Shown here one piece after another: positions 52,926 through 61,621 of a DNA stretch of 64,000 nt. A model generated the notes under the pieces. That model did not search any database. It saw only the letters and a list, made by a program, of their open reading frames with translations, and was not told the origin of the DNA. Positions within the stretch are counted from its first letter, which is position 1. Each line of letters starts with the position of its first letter. This DNA comes from Bosea sp. NBC_00550. Lineage in GTDB: Bacteria > Pseudomonadota > Alphaproteobacteria > Rhizobiales > Beijerinckiaceae. The translations under genes were made by a program, and so were the position numbers. The stretch covers positions 2,542,001 to 2,606,000 of the forward strand of contig NZ_CP102772.1 in NCBI RefSeq assembly GCF_026020075.1, read 5' to 3'.

Positions 52926-55262
52926 ATGCCTGCAAAGCCTTCCACCCCCGCGACGGCGCCGATCCCGGCTCCTGCGGACCCGCGCTCACTGCGTCGCTTC
53001 GAGGATGAGCGCTTCCTGACGGGGCAGGGCCGCTATCTGGGTGATGACGAGGTCCGTGGCGCGCTGCATGCCATGGTGCTGCGCTCACCCCATGCCCATG
53101 CCGAGATCCTGTCGATCGATGCCGCGGCCGCACGAAACCTGCCGGGCGTTCACGCCGTCTATGCCGCAGCCGATATTGCCGAGCTCGGCCCCCTGCCCTG
53201 CTCGCTGGCGGTGATCGGCGAGGCGCCGCTGATCGTGCCGCCCCGCTTGCCGCTCGCCGATGAGCGCGTGCGCCATGTCGGCGACCCCGTCGCCTTCGTC
53301 GTGGCCGACAGCGTCGATCTTGCCCGCGAGGCCTGCGAGCTGATCGCCGTCGACTACGACATCCTGCCCTCGGTCACCGAGCTCGCCGCAGCAGTGGAAC
53401 CCGGCGCGCCGGAAATCTGGTCGCAGGCGCCCGGTAACCTCGCCCTGCGCTATCGGCTCGGCGACGAGGCGGCCGTTGCCGCGGCCTTCGAGCAGGCCGC
53501 CCATATCGTGAGCTGCCGGGTCGTCAACAACCGAATCGTGGCGGCCGCGCTCGAGCCGCGGGTGGCGCTCGGGCGTTTCGACAAGGCGAGCGGCCGCTAC
53601 CGCCTGTCCTTGAGCGGAGCCTCGGTGCACGACATCCGCCGCGAACTGGCGGCAGTGCTGCATATCGCCTCCGAGCGGATCGACGTCGCCTGTCCCGATG
53701 TCGGCGGCGGCTTCGGCATGAAGAACGTCACCTATCCGGAATATGCGCTGGTGCTCGTCGCCGCCCAGCGCCTCGGCCGGCCAGTGCGTTGGCTCGCCGA
53801 GCGCATCGAGGATTTTTCCAGCGGCGTCCACGCCCGCGACAACCTGACGACCGGCCGGCTCGCGCTGGATGCGAAGGGCCGTTTCCTGGCTCTAAAGGTC
53901 GAAACCGTCGCCAATCTCGGCGCCTATGTCTCCTCGCTGGGACCGGGCAGTGCCACCACGGCGCCGACGCCCGCTTTCGGGGGCCTCTACGACATCCCCA
54001 CGATGACGGTCGATGTCCGTTGCGTCTTCACCAATACCGTGCCGATCGACGCCTATCGCGGCGCCGGCAAGCCGGAGGCGAACTACCTGATCGAGAGGCT
54101 GGTGGACGAAGCCGCTCATCGCCTGCGGATTGACCCCGCGACCCTGCGCAAGCGCAATTTCATCCGCCGCTTTCCCTATCAGAAGCCCTTCGGGGCCGTG
54201 CTCGATTGTGGGACCTTCGGTCCCAACCTCGACCGTGTCCTGGCCGAGGTCGACCGTGCCGGATTCCGCCAGCGGCGGGCGCAGTCGCGCCGGCGCGGCA
54301 AGCTGCGCGGCTTCGGCATCGGCTGCTTCCTGGAAACCTCTCGCGGGTCTCCGAACGAGGACGCGTGGCTGACGGCTCACGCTGATGGCGCCATCGCCAT
54401 GGCGGTGGGCACCCAGTCGAACGGACAAGGTCACGAAACGAGCTTCGCGCAGCTCCTGTCGAGCGAGCTCGGGCTGCCCGTGGAGCGCTTCCGCCTGGTC
54501 CAGGGCGATACGGCGCTCGTCCCCAGCGGCGGCGGCCATGGCGGCGCCCGCTCGCTGCATCTGGGCGGCGGCGCTCTCGTCCTGGCGGCGCGGGCGCTGG
54601 TCGCGACTGCCAAGCCGGTCGCGGCCGAGCTCCTTCAAAGCCAGCCGGAGGCCGTCACGTTCCGTGACGGTCGCTTCCACGCTCCCGGCGCGGGCGAGGT
54701 CGACCTCGCGACCGTCGCGCGCCATGTCGCGGACACGACCGGCAAGCCGCTCGCGAGCCATGGCGCCCGTCGGAACGTGCCCTACACCTTCCCGAACGGT
54801 GCGCAGGCCGCCGAGGTCGAGGTCGATCCGGAAACCGGCGAAGTAAGCCTGCTGCGCTACGTCGCCGTCGACGACTACGGCTCGCTGGTGAACCCGTTGC
54901 TGACCGAGGCGCAGGTCCATGGCGGGCTGGCGCAAGGCATCGGCCAGGCGCTGATGGAGGAAGCCCGCTACGACCCCGATGGCGGCCAGCTGCTGAGCGC
55001 GACCTTCATGGACTACGCGATGCCGCGCGCCATGGATCTGCCGACCTTCGAGATCTCGATGGTCGAGCTGCCGACGCAGGCCAACCCGCTCGGTGCCAAG
55101 GGCGTGGGCCAGGCCGGCTGTATCGGCGCGCCCCAGACCGTGATCCACGCCATCCTCGATGCGCTACGCCCGCTCGGCGTCACGCATCTCGACATGCCCG
55201 CCACACCCTCCCGCGTCTGGCATGCGATCCGGGAGGCACAGAAGGCTCAGAGGAAGGATTGA
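52926..55262 (+). CDS. Molybdenum hydroxylase large subunit (xanthine/aldehyde dehydrogenase family)
   Basis: 778-residue molybdopterin-cytosine-dinucleotide-binding subunit (CoxL/XdhB-like). Cofactor loops are CPDVGGGFGMKNVTYPEYAL near residue 258, DAYRGAGKPEANYLIERLVD near 375, GTQSNGQGHETSFAQLL near 496 and GGGHGGARSLHLGG near 535. The active-site motif usually reads GVGEAG with catalytic Glu, but here it is AKGVGQAG: the codon at 55110 is CAG, giving Gln at about 729. The [2Fe-2S] and FAD partner subunits are not in the window; IS6 debris begins 118 bases downstream. It may be inactive, have altered chemistry, or use partners elsewhere. Confidence 0.9.
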   Translation: MPAKPSTPATAPIPAPADPRSLRRFEDERFLTGQGRYLGDDEVRGALHAMVLRSPHAHAEILSIDAAAARNLPGVHAVYAAADIAELGPLPCSLAVIGEAPLIVPPRLPLADERVRHVGDPVAFVVADSVDLAREACELIAVDYDILPSVTELAAAVEPGAPEIWSQAPGNLALRYRLGDEAAVAAAFEQAAHIVSCRVVNNRIVAAALEPRVALGRFDKASGRYRLSLSGASVHDIRRELAAVLHIASERIDVACPDVGGGFGMKNVTYPEYALVLVAAQRLGRPVRWLAERIEDFSSGVHARDNLTTGRLALDAKGRFLALKVETVANLGAYVSSLGPGSATTAPTPAFGGLYDIPTMTVDVRCVFTNTVPIDAYRGAGKPEANYLIERLVDEAAHRLRIDPATLRKRNFIRRFPYQKPFGAVLDCGTFGPNLDRVLAEVDRAGFRQRRAQSRRRGKLRGFGIGCFLETSRGSPNEDAWLTAHADGAIAMAVGTQSNGQGHETSFAQLLSSELGLPVERFRLVQGDTALVPSGGGHGGARSLHLGGGALVLAARALVATAKPVAAELLQSQPEAVTFRDGRFHAPGAGEVDLATVARHVADTTGKPLASHGARRNVPYTFPNGAQAAEVEVDPETGEVSLLRYVAVDDYGSLVNPLLTEAQVHGGLAQGIGQALMEEARYDPDGGQLLSATFMDYAMPRAMDLPTFEISMVELPTQANPLGAKGVGQAGCIGAPQTVIHAILDALRPLGVTHLDMPATPSRVWHAIREAQKAQRKD

Positions 55263-55312
55263 GGGGCCAGCGCTAGAACGCGCCGGCTTTCAGGACATCA
55301 GAGCGACGCCAG

Positions 55313-55379
55313 CTATGCCTGCGGCTGGCTCATCAGCGCATCGCGGAGCCGAAGCAATTCCTCGCAGACCGCTTCGAGC
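55313..55379 (-). pseudogene. C-terminal stub of an unknown gene cut by IS6
   Basis: Minus-strand codons LEAVCEELLRLRDALMSQPQ and a stop form a plausible protein end that is cut at 55379 by the IS6 element. On the other side of the element (56161 onward) a minus-strand frame reads TERDLLPGPAGAR, possibly the same gene before interruption. No family is recognised. Confidence 0.4.
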
Positions 55380-56160
55380 GGCATTGTCACGGGAACCGCG
55401 ACGAGCCAGGATTTGGCCCTGAGCAAAGCCGACTTACGCGGCGGCCGTCGCGTTTTGCCACTGCTGCGCGGCCGCGGCTCGAAAGAGGCGCAGCGTTGCT
55501 CGGGAGATCAGATGGCGCTCGAGGTTGAAGAGATTGTGGACGGCGCATGGACGGGCTGCGCCGACATCGGCGACTTGAAGCGCTGCATCTTGCGCTCTTG
55601 TCGTAGGATCACCTGGTGTGAGTTCTCAGCCCGACTGTTGCGGCGCAGGCCCTGCTCTTGGCGCGCCGAGAGCCCCAGCTCGCGCCGTGCCGCGCCGTAG
55701 GATCGCAACTTGTCCGTCACCAGAACCTTGGGAGCAAAGCCATGCTTTTTGAGCAGTTTGCGCATCAGCCGTAAGGCAGCACCCTTGTCCCGTCTCGATT
55801 GCACCAGCATGTCGAGGATCTCGCCCTCGCTGTCGACGCTCGCCATAGATACAGGTGCCGGACCTGAATGCGGATCACCATCTCGTCGAGGTGCCAGGTG
55901 TCTGCCGGCCGCGGCCGCAGCCGGCGCAGGTTGCGGGCATAGCTGCAGCCAAATTTGAGGACCCATCGCCGGATCGTCTTGTACGAAATGTCGAGGCCGC
56001 GCTCCGCCAGCAACTCCTCGACATCGCGGTATGAACCGCAGATGGAGCCCCACGGCGTGCCGATAATCTCAGGCGGGAACTGTGACGGGCGTAAGAAATC
56101 GGCTGCATGCCCCCTGCCCTAATTGGCCAGGTTCAAATCGCCCATTCCCGTGACAATGCC
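55380..56160 (-). mobile_element. IS6-family element (type C), decayed copy
   Basis: 781 bases, bounded by GGCATTGTCACGGGAACC (from 55380) and CATTCCCGTGACAATGCC (to 56160). It carries a frameshifted transposase on the minus strand. It is in the same orientation as the intact copy at 57285-58082, 1.1 kb away. Confidence 0.88.
55423..56108 (-). pseudogene. IS6 transposase, multiple frameshifts
   Basis: Pieces in different frames give MLAERGLDISYKTIRRWVLK, WHLDEMVIRIQVRHLYLW, SRRDKGAALRLMRKLLKKHG and VLVTDKLRSYGAARREL. The catalytic NSRAENSHQV and RKMQRFKSPMSAQ also survive, but deletions near 56035, 55845, 55605 and 55545 break the frame. The extent was set by analogy with the intact copy at 57328-58032. 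Confidence 0.85.
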
Positions 56161-56168
56161 CTCCGAGC

Positions 56169-56530
56169 GCCCGCAGGCCCGGGCAACAGGTCTCTCTCTG
56201 TCGGGAGAATTGCCTTCAATGCCGGATCAAGACAAGTATCTGGGTAAAGGGCAAGCCCATGCGGGAGGCAAAGATGGGTCGGGGCGGCGAATGGCCACGG
56301 TGAAATTCGCCGCACGGTACCGATGCCCCGAAGCTAGCGGTGGCAGCGCCGACCAAACAAGTCGGCTCTCGCCTCGAACCCTTCTAGTTGGGGAAACCCG
56401 CTTCCACCTCTTTGGGTCTTCGTGACCGGGTTGATGACGTAAAGTCAACAACTGTGCCCGAACCTGAAGACGTTCGAGGGACCCGAGTGGTCACAACGAC
56501 CCGCTAACCGCGAAATCCTTGGGGTAGAAG
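56169..56530. other. Leader/non-coding region before the membrane-protein gene
   Basis: 362 bases with no supported gene. It contains a faint minus-strand coding trace near the IS end (56161-56315). The bases from about 56420 onward are less G+C-rich and probably hold the promoter of the gene at 56531. No clear -35/-10 was identified. Confidence 0.4.
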
Positions 56531-57247
56531 ATGAGAAAGCCCGATATTGCCGCCCCTACACCGACATTGCTCTTGCGGCGGGCCGTATCTTGGTGGCTTA
56601 CACAGGTGAAGCACGCGCTTCCGCCGACGATATTCTTCCTCTTCGGCTTCAATCTGATCCTATGGACCAAACGTCTAATCCTGCAGGAGCACGGCGTCGA
56701 GTTCAGTGGCTTCTTCACCGCGATATTTGCGGCGTTGCTGGTCGGAAAAGCCGTTTTGGTAACCGACAACCTGCCGTTTATGCGCCGTTTCGACGGTGCG
56801 CCAATGATCCAGCCCATCTTGTTCAAGAGCGCGATATACTGGGTGTGCGTACTGATCGTGCGACTGGCCGAGGAGGTCGTCCATTTCGTCGCTGCAGGGG
56901 GCGCAATCACCGCTTTCGGTGACCATTTCGTGAATCACTTTTCGCTGCCGCGCTTTTTGTCAATTCAGATATGGCTGATGGTCCTTTTCCTCGCCTACGT
57001 CACGATTCACGAACTTAACCAGCTCATCGGCGACGGTGAACTATATCGCCTGTTCTTCCGCTGGCGCTCGTCCGAAGCCAAACTCACCCGCCGTCAACGC
57101 ATTCGCCTGCTTACACGTCTCAACCGGCTCACTGAAGCAAATCCAATCGAGGCGTTCAGTGATCGGACTTCGCCTGTTCACACTGAGCTAGTCACCATAC
57201 TCCACGAACTCGCTTCGCCGCCCGCTCCTTCGGCGAGGCACGCGTGA
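56531..57247 (+). CDS. Hypothetical integral membrane protein
   Basis: 238 residues with four predicted membrane segments near residues 30-50 (TIFFLFGFNLILW), 60-80 (FFTAIFAALLVGKAVLV), 97-115 (ILFKSAIYWVCVLIV) and 143-163 (IQIWLMVLFLAYVTI). A basic cytoplasmic C-terminal tail contains RWRSSEAKLTRRQRIRLL. I do not recognise a named family, but the regular hydrophobic pattern and codon usage support a real gene. It is the only cargo between two same-direction IS6 copies and is less G+C-rich than the catabolic genes, so it was probably acquired with them. Confidence 0.75.
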   Translation: MRKPDIAAPTPTLLLRRAVSWWLTQVKHALPPTIFFLFGFNLILWTKRLILQEHGVEFSGFFTAIFAALLVGKAVLVTDNLPFMRRFDGAPMIQPILFKSAIYWVCVLIVRLAEEVVHFVAAGGAITAFGDHFVNHFSLPRFLSIQIWLMVLFLAYVTIHELNQLIGDGELYRLFFRWRSSEAKLTRRQRIRLLTRLNRLTEANPIEAFSDRTSPVHTELVTILHELASPPAPSARHA

Positions 57248-57284
57248 CTGCGGCACGGCTGGCGGGCAAAACAGAACCGGCTTC

Positions 57285-58082
57285 GGCATTGTCACGGGAA
57301 CCTCGACGAGCCGGATTTCGCCCTGTGCTACGCCGTGCTTACGCAGGGGCGGTCGTGTTTTGCCACTGCTGCGACCGCAACTCGAAAGAGGAGCAGCGTC
57401 GCTCGAAAGATCAGATTGCGCTCGAGGTTGAAGAGATTGTGGACGGCGGCATGTACGGAGAGAAAGCGCTGCGCCGACATCGGCGACTTGAAGCGCTGCA
57501 TCTTGCGCTCTCGTCGTCGGATCACCTGGTGTGAGTTCTCAGCCCGATTGTTGCGACGCATGCCCTGCTCATGGCGCGCCGAGAGCCCCAGCTCTCGCCG
57601 GGCCGCGCCGTAGGATCGCAGCTTGTCTGTCACCAGAACCTTGGGAGCAAAGCCAAGCTTTTTGAGCAGTTTGCGCATCAGCCGTAAGGCAGCACCCTTA
57701 TCCCGTCGCGATTGTACCAGCATGTCGAGGATCTCGCCCTCGCTGTCGACGGCTCGCCATAGATACAGGTGCCGGCCCTGAATGCGGATCACCATTTCGT
57801 CGAGGTGCCAGGTGTCTGCCGGTTGCGGCCGCAGCCGGCGCAGGTTGCGGGCATAGCTGCAGCCAAATTTGAGCACCCATCGCCGGATCGTCTCGTACGA
57901 GATGTCGAGGCCGCGCTTCGCCAGAAGCTCCTCGACATCGCGATAGCTTAAGGTGAACCGCAGGTAGAGCCACACGGCGTGCCCGATCATCTCGGGCGGG
58001 AACTGGTGACGGGCGTAGGAAATCGGCTGCATGCCACTATCCTACCGTGGCAGGCTCAGATCGCCATTCCCGTGACAATGCC
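57285..58082 (-). mobile_element. IS6-family element (type C), intact copy
   Basis: 798 bases with inverted ends GGCATTGTCACGGGAACC (57285 on) and its near complement ATTCCCGTGACAATGCC (to 58082). The flanks CCGGCTTC and CATCGCGC do not match, so no target duplication. The transposase is full length. This is the likely source lineage for the decayed copies at 27100, 29384 and 55380. Confidence 0.9.
57328..58032 (-). CDS. IS6-family transposase, apparently intact
   Basis: 234 residues starting MQPISYARHQFPPEMIGHAV. Catalytic residues are D78 (TWHLDEMVIRI), D136 (VLVTDKLRSYG) and E165 (NNRAENSHQVI). No internal stop or frameshift was found. It differs throughout from the type-B transposase at 20331, so two separate IS6 lineages are potentially active in this window. 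Confidence 0.92.
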   Translation of the reverse strand: MQPISYARHQFPPEMIGHAVWLYLRFTLSYRDVEELLAKRGLDISYETIRRWVLKFGCSYARNLRRLRPQPADTWHLDEMVIRIQGRHLYLWRAVDSEGEILDMLVQSRRDKGAALRLMRKLLKKLGFAPKVLVTDKLRSYGAARRELGLSARHEQGMRRNNRAENSHQVIRRRERKMQRFKSPMSAQRFLSVHAAVHNLFNLERNLIFRATLLLFRVAVAAVAKHDRPCVSTA

Positions 58083-58203
58083 CATCGCGCTCCTTGTCAG
58101 CGCGTCCGACCCGCCCCGGTGTTCAAGCCCCAAGCACGCCTGAAATTGTCGCGCTGCGCTTCAGCTTCACGCCCCGTCGGCCTCTGGCGCACAATTCCCC
58201 CGA
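58083..58203. other. Short non-coding gap after the IS6 copy
   Basis: 121 bases without a supported gene between the IS end and the stop of the minus-strand NTF2-like gene. No terminator hairpin was seen. Confidence 0.4.
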
Positions 58204-58626
58204 CTAGTCGGACTGCTGGGCGATCACTGACATTCTCCGCTCCATGATTAACCAGTGTCCCAGCGCCTTGGTTAGAAGATCCTCGCAGCGGGCGACCGTG
58301 TGCGGGGTGGTCGTCTGGAAGGGAAACTGGCCATCCTCGTCAAAGCGGTAGACCAAGATGCAGGAGTGCGCCCGGGCAATCATATCGTCGCCGATTTCGA
58401 CTTGCAGGTTAGTCAGCAAATGGAGAGTCGTGCGGTTGCTTGGTCGGGCCGCAAGGCGCTCGCGGATTTCCGCATGACCACGCGCCACTCCCTTGCTCGA
58501 CCAACAACAATCCGGAGTCGTCAGAGCTATCAGGTCATCGTAGCGGCGCTGATCGAGATAGGTGGCGAATGACGTCAAGACACGGCTGCACTCGATCTCC
58601 TCTCGCATAGTATTACCGTCGCGCAT
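58204..58626 (-). CDS. NTF2/SnoaL-like protein (first)
   Basis: 140-residue single-domain protein of the NTF2-like (SnoaL_4) superfamily: an N-terminal helix (LTSFATYLDQRRYDDLIALT), the pocket segment PDCCWSSKGVARGHAEIRER near residue 38, then strands with TLHLLTNLQVEIGDD. Family members are small isomerases, dehydratases, or accessory and ring-hydroxylase-beta-like proteins. It lies 150 bases downstream of the Bug-type binding protein on the same strand. The start may be ATG 58626 or 58608. Confidence 0.8.
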   Translation of the reverse strand: MRDGNTMREEIECSRVLTSFATYLDQRRYDDLIALTTPDCCWSSKGVARGHAEIRERLAARPSNRTTLHLLTNLQVEIGDDMIARAHSCILVYRFDEDGQFPFQTTTPHTVARCEDLLTKALGHWLIMERRMSVIAQQSD

Positions 58627-58776
58627 CGCTCGCTCTCAACCCGAGTTCAAACCAGCCGGCCTGCCGCCGATTCCAGCTAACCTCGTCGCCTCCAACCTCC
58701 GGCAGCATCACGCTTCACCACGAGTCGAACCGCACCGGGCGCTCGGACAGCTTACTACAAGCGCCGCACCACCGCG

Positions 58777-59772
58777 TCAGTCGATACGGATGTCGCCGCG
58801 CTTGGCGACGTCGGCCATAACGGCGTAGTCCACCTTCATGCGCTCGATTAGCGCCTCCGGCGTACCCGGGGTGGTGAAGAGCCCGCTAGCGGCGAGACCG
58901 GACACAACCTCGGGCTTGGCCAGCGCAACTTGCAGAACCTGGCTGAGCTGCTGCACGATCTCGGCAGGCATCCCCTTAGGCCCATGCAGAGCCACCCAGT
59001 TCGTGATGTTCTGCATGCCTGGGATGCCGAGTTCGACCGATGTGGGCAGATCGGGAAAGAGCGCATCGCGCTTTTCGCTCGCGACAAACAGGCCGTTCAG
59101 CATGCCGGAGCGGATGTGCTGCCCGAGAACAGCGCCTCCGCCGATACCGAGTTGGGTTTGATTGGAGAGAAGTTCGTTGGCTCGCATTCCGGCATTCGCA
59201 TATTGGACCGCAACCATCCGCGTCCCCGTGTTCAGGCAGAATAATGCACCGGAGAGATGAATGTTGCCCCCGATTCCCGTCGCCCCATACCGGAATTTTC
59301 CGGGCTGCTGCTGCAGGAGCGCGACGAACTCGGCATAGTTCTTCGCCGGCACGTCCTTGTGGATAGCGTAGATAAAGCCGCCATCGCAGGCCATGCCGAC
59401 ATGGGTCAAGTCGTTGATGAGATGGGTAGGCTTGGTCGCGCTGGCGACATGGACCGCGAGCGCAGCCGAGCTCGAAACCAGTAGCGTATGGCCGTCCGGT
59501 TTGGCGTTCGCGACGAGCCCGGCGGCAAGCGTCGTTGCTGCGCCGGGTCGGTTTTCGACGAGGACGGGCTGGCCCAGCATGTCCCTGAAGGTGGGCGAGA
59601 GCAGCCGCGCGACCAGATCGACCGTACCAGCCGCAGCCGTCCCGACGAAGAGACGCACGGGCTGCGTCGCATAGCTTGCCGCCTTGGCCAGGTTTGGCTT
59701 GGCCAGTAGCCCAAGCGCTCCACCGGCTGACGCCCCCAGCAGGCTGCGTCGGGTCACCGTGAATTTGGTCAT
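58777..59772 (-). CDS. Bug-family (TctC-like) periplasmic substrate-binding protein
   Basis: 331 residues. Twin-arginine-like signal VTRRSLLGASAGGALGLLAK at residues 6-25, then QPVRLFVGTAAAGTVDLVAR, the family's first ligand loop, VLVENRPGAATTLAAG near 70, and the second loop around FRYGATGIGGNIHLSGALF near 160. Such proteins bind carboxylates or aromatic acids for TTT transporters, but no TctA/TctB genes are visible, so it is an orphan or works as a sensor. It is divergent from the 60-64 kb catabolic genes. Confidence 0.92.
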   Translation of the reverse strand: MTKFTVTRRSLLGASAGGALGLLAKPNLAKAASYATQPVRLFVGTAAAGTVDLVARLLSPTFRDMLGQPVLVENRPGAATTLAAGLVANAKPDGHTLLVSSSAALAVHVASATKPTHLINDLTHVGMACDGGFIYAIHKDVPAKNYAEFVALLQQQPGKFRYGATGIGGNIHLSGALFCLNTGTRMVAVQYANAGMRANELLSNQTQLGIGGGAVLGQHIRSGMLNGLFVASEKRDALFPDLPTSVELGIPGMQNITNWVALHGPKGMPAEIVQQLSQVLQVALAKPEVVSGLAASGLFTTPGTPEALIERMKVDYAVMADVAKRGDIRID

Positions 59773-60091
59773 GAAAGCCCTCCCCTCGGCTGGTTTTTTC
59801 TCTGCAGCGCACCGGTCGAGCCAAGCGCCGGAGCCAGCAAACTAGCGAAGGGCTGAAGGGAGCGAAAAGACCGCTTTCCTACTGGAGATCAAACGAAAGC
59901 TTCTCGCCGACGGGCAAGCGCTGCTTCGCGACAAGCCATAGTCGGCCAACATCTCAAGCAGTCGCAGTTCATCTTGGACGGAAACAAAATCCGGCTGCTA
60001 TCGAGAAGGCCAAGCAGCCGCCGGGATATCCGATGTCGGCACGAAACGGCGCGCTTCACAATGATGCGCCAACAGCTATCGGGAGGCGGCC
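59773..60091. promoter_or_regulatory. Divergent intergenic region (319 bases)
   Basis: It separates the Bug-type gene (minus) from the NTF2-like/Gfo-Idh operon (plus) and so should contain both promoters. The only clear signal is GGGAGGCGG before ATG 60092. A GGTTTTTTC run at 59792-59800 faces the Bug gene. No palindrome stood out. Confidence 0.4.
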
Positions 60092-60586
60092 ATGAACTGG
60101 GGTTTCGTTCCAGTGGAAGACGAGCGCCATATCCTGCGGCTTTATGCGCTGTATTGCCATTACTTCAATCATGGCGAGGCCGAGAACTGGGCAGCGCTAT
60201 TTGCCGAAGATGGCGCGTTTACGAGGCTCAATACGGGCGCAAAGCAACACGGCAACTTCGGCAATCCGGCAGGCACGGTGTCGGGTCGCGGTAATCTCGT
60301 TGCGATGGCGGAGGGCCGTCGCGATATGTTCAAGGGCCTCGTTCGGCATCAACAGACGGACATGGTGATCGAGCCCGGGCGGGACCGTGATCACGCCATT
60401 GGGAAATCCTTCATCCTTGTCACCGACTGGCGCGAAGGGCCGGGCCGGCTAGCTGCCGTCGGCGATTGCGCCACCGAATTCGTCCGCACCGAGGCAGGTT
60501 GGCGCTTCCTCTCTATCACGCTGGCGACACTGCCGCGCATGGCGCCGACGCCGGCGCACGACGAGCCGGCTGCAGCTACGCGCTGA
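60092..60586 (+). CDS. NTF2/SnoaL-like protein (second)
   Basis: 164-residue NTF2-like protein. An N-terminal helix LRLYALYCHYFNHGEAENWA is followed by ALFAEDGAFTRLN, the typical cavity entrance, then VSGRGNLVAMAEGRRDMF and a conserved RHQQTDMVIEPG strand with His near 90. It is only distantly similar to the protein at 58204. It starts a plus-strand catabolic operon after GGAGG. Likely a small isomerase/hydratase or a ligand-binding helper; the substrate is unknown. Confidence 0.85.
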   Translation: MNWGFVPVEDERHILRLYALYCHYFNHGEAENWAALFAEDGAFTRLNTGAKQHGNFGNPAGTVSGRGNLVAMAEGRRDMFKGLVRHQQTDMVIEPGRDRDHAIGKSFILVTDWREGPGRLAAVGDCATEFVRTEAGWRFLSITLATLPRMAPTPAHDEPAAATR

Positions 60587-60625
60587 TGCCTGTCGCACAA
60601 CCCATTTCGCAGGAGGATCAACCCC

Positions 60626-61612
60626 ATGAAATTTGCAGTCTTCGGATCGCTTGGATGGGCAGGCTCGCGCCATGTCGAAGCCCTCACGAAAATGGGGCAT
60701 GAGATCGTCGCCCTCGTCGACCCCGGCGCCGGCTGCGCCGCACAAGCAGCGGCAATCGGCGCCCTCGCCCTCGCCTCCATAGATGATCTCGATCTAGACA
60801 GCATCGAGGCCGCCACTCTGGCCTTGCCGCCACATCTGCACCCGGCCTTGACCGAACGCCTCGCCAAGGCCGGAAAACATGTCATGTGCGAGAAGCCGAT
60901 GGCTTCCGACAGCACGGAGGCTCGGCGGTTGGCCGATTTTGCGGCTTCGGTTCCGGTGACAATCATGCCGGGGTATCTGCTGCGCTGTAACCCCCATATC
61001 CGTGGGTTTCTCGACGCTCTGCGCGACCTCGGCAACATCCGCCGGGTGCATCTCTCCACCAATGTCCGCAAGCCCTCCATGGCAGGCTGGCGCAGCGAAC
61101 CCGTGATCGGCGGCGCCCTTCTGGTCAACGCCATCCACCAACTCGATCTCGCGACCTGGTTCGTCGGGGAGAGTCTGACCCCGCGCATGGCTCAGCTCGA
61201 CAACGTCCATTTCGACGCCCCGACCGAGGACACCTTCTTCACCTCGCTGGTGTCGCCATCCGGCGTGACGGCCAGCGTGTTCAGCTCCTGGTCGCCCTAC
61301 CCCCCCGTCTGCGACGACGGCCTGATGATCACCGATGCCGGCCGGCTGCGGATCGAGGCGGAAACCGATCGTGGCGCGATCATCCTGACCGCGACGGGCT
61401 ACCGTGTGAACGGCGAGGATGTCGCCTTGCTCGATGTCGTCGGTGTCAACCAATTCGTTCGGGAACTCGAGCATTTTGTCGATGCGATCGAAACCGGTAC
61501 GCCGCTGTGGGTCACGCCAGAGGATAATTTCAACGTCCAGAAGCTGATCGAGGACTGTCGGGCAGTCGCAATCCCGCCCGCCGGGCGTGTCCAGTCGCGG
61601 CAGGCTGCCTGA
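60626..61612 (+). CDS. Gfo/Idh/MocA-family oxidoreductase
   Basis: 328-residue NAD(P)-dependent dehydrogenase. The N-terminal Rossmann fold has FAVFGSLGWAGSRHVEALTK at residues 3-22, then VMCEKPMASD near 91 (the catalytic EKP Lys), and the C-terminal domain NAIHQLDLATWFVGE near 170 with the conserved His/Asp pair. The family oxidises sugars, inositols or other hydroxylated rings. It lies 39 bases after the NTF2-like gene and 9 before the flavoprotein; with the TIM-barrel isomerase downstream, a sugar- or polyol-like ring is a reasonable guess. Confidence 0.92.
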   Translation: MKFAVFGSLGWAGSRHVEALTKMGHEIVALVDPGAGCAAQAAAIGALALASIDDLDLDSIEAATLALPPHLHPALTERLAKAGKHVMCEKPMASDSTEARRLADFAASVPVTIMPGYLLRCNPHIRGFLDALRDLGNIRRVHLSTNVRKPSMAGWRSEPVIGGALLVNAIHQLDLATWFVGESLTPRMAQLDNVHFDAPTEDTFFTSLVSPSGVTASVFSSWSPYPPVCDDGLMITDAGRLRIEAETDRGAIILTATGYRVNGEDVALLDVVGVNQFVRELEHFVDAIETGTPLWVTPEDNFNVQKLIEDCRAVAIPPAGRVQSRQAA

Positions 61613-61621
61613 CCACGCGCC

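Larger units (their letters stand above)
55372..56168. repeat. Probable 8-bp target duplication around the IS6 copy
   Basis: CTTCGAGC (55372-55379) and CTCCGAGC (56161-56168) flank the element directly and match at 7 of 8 bases; 8 bp is the normal IS6 duplication length. It suggests this copy arrived by simple insertion, unlike the other copies, and that time has since allowed one change. Confidence 0.6.
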
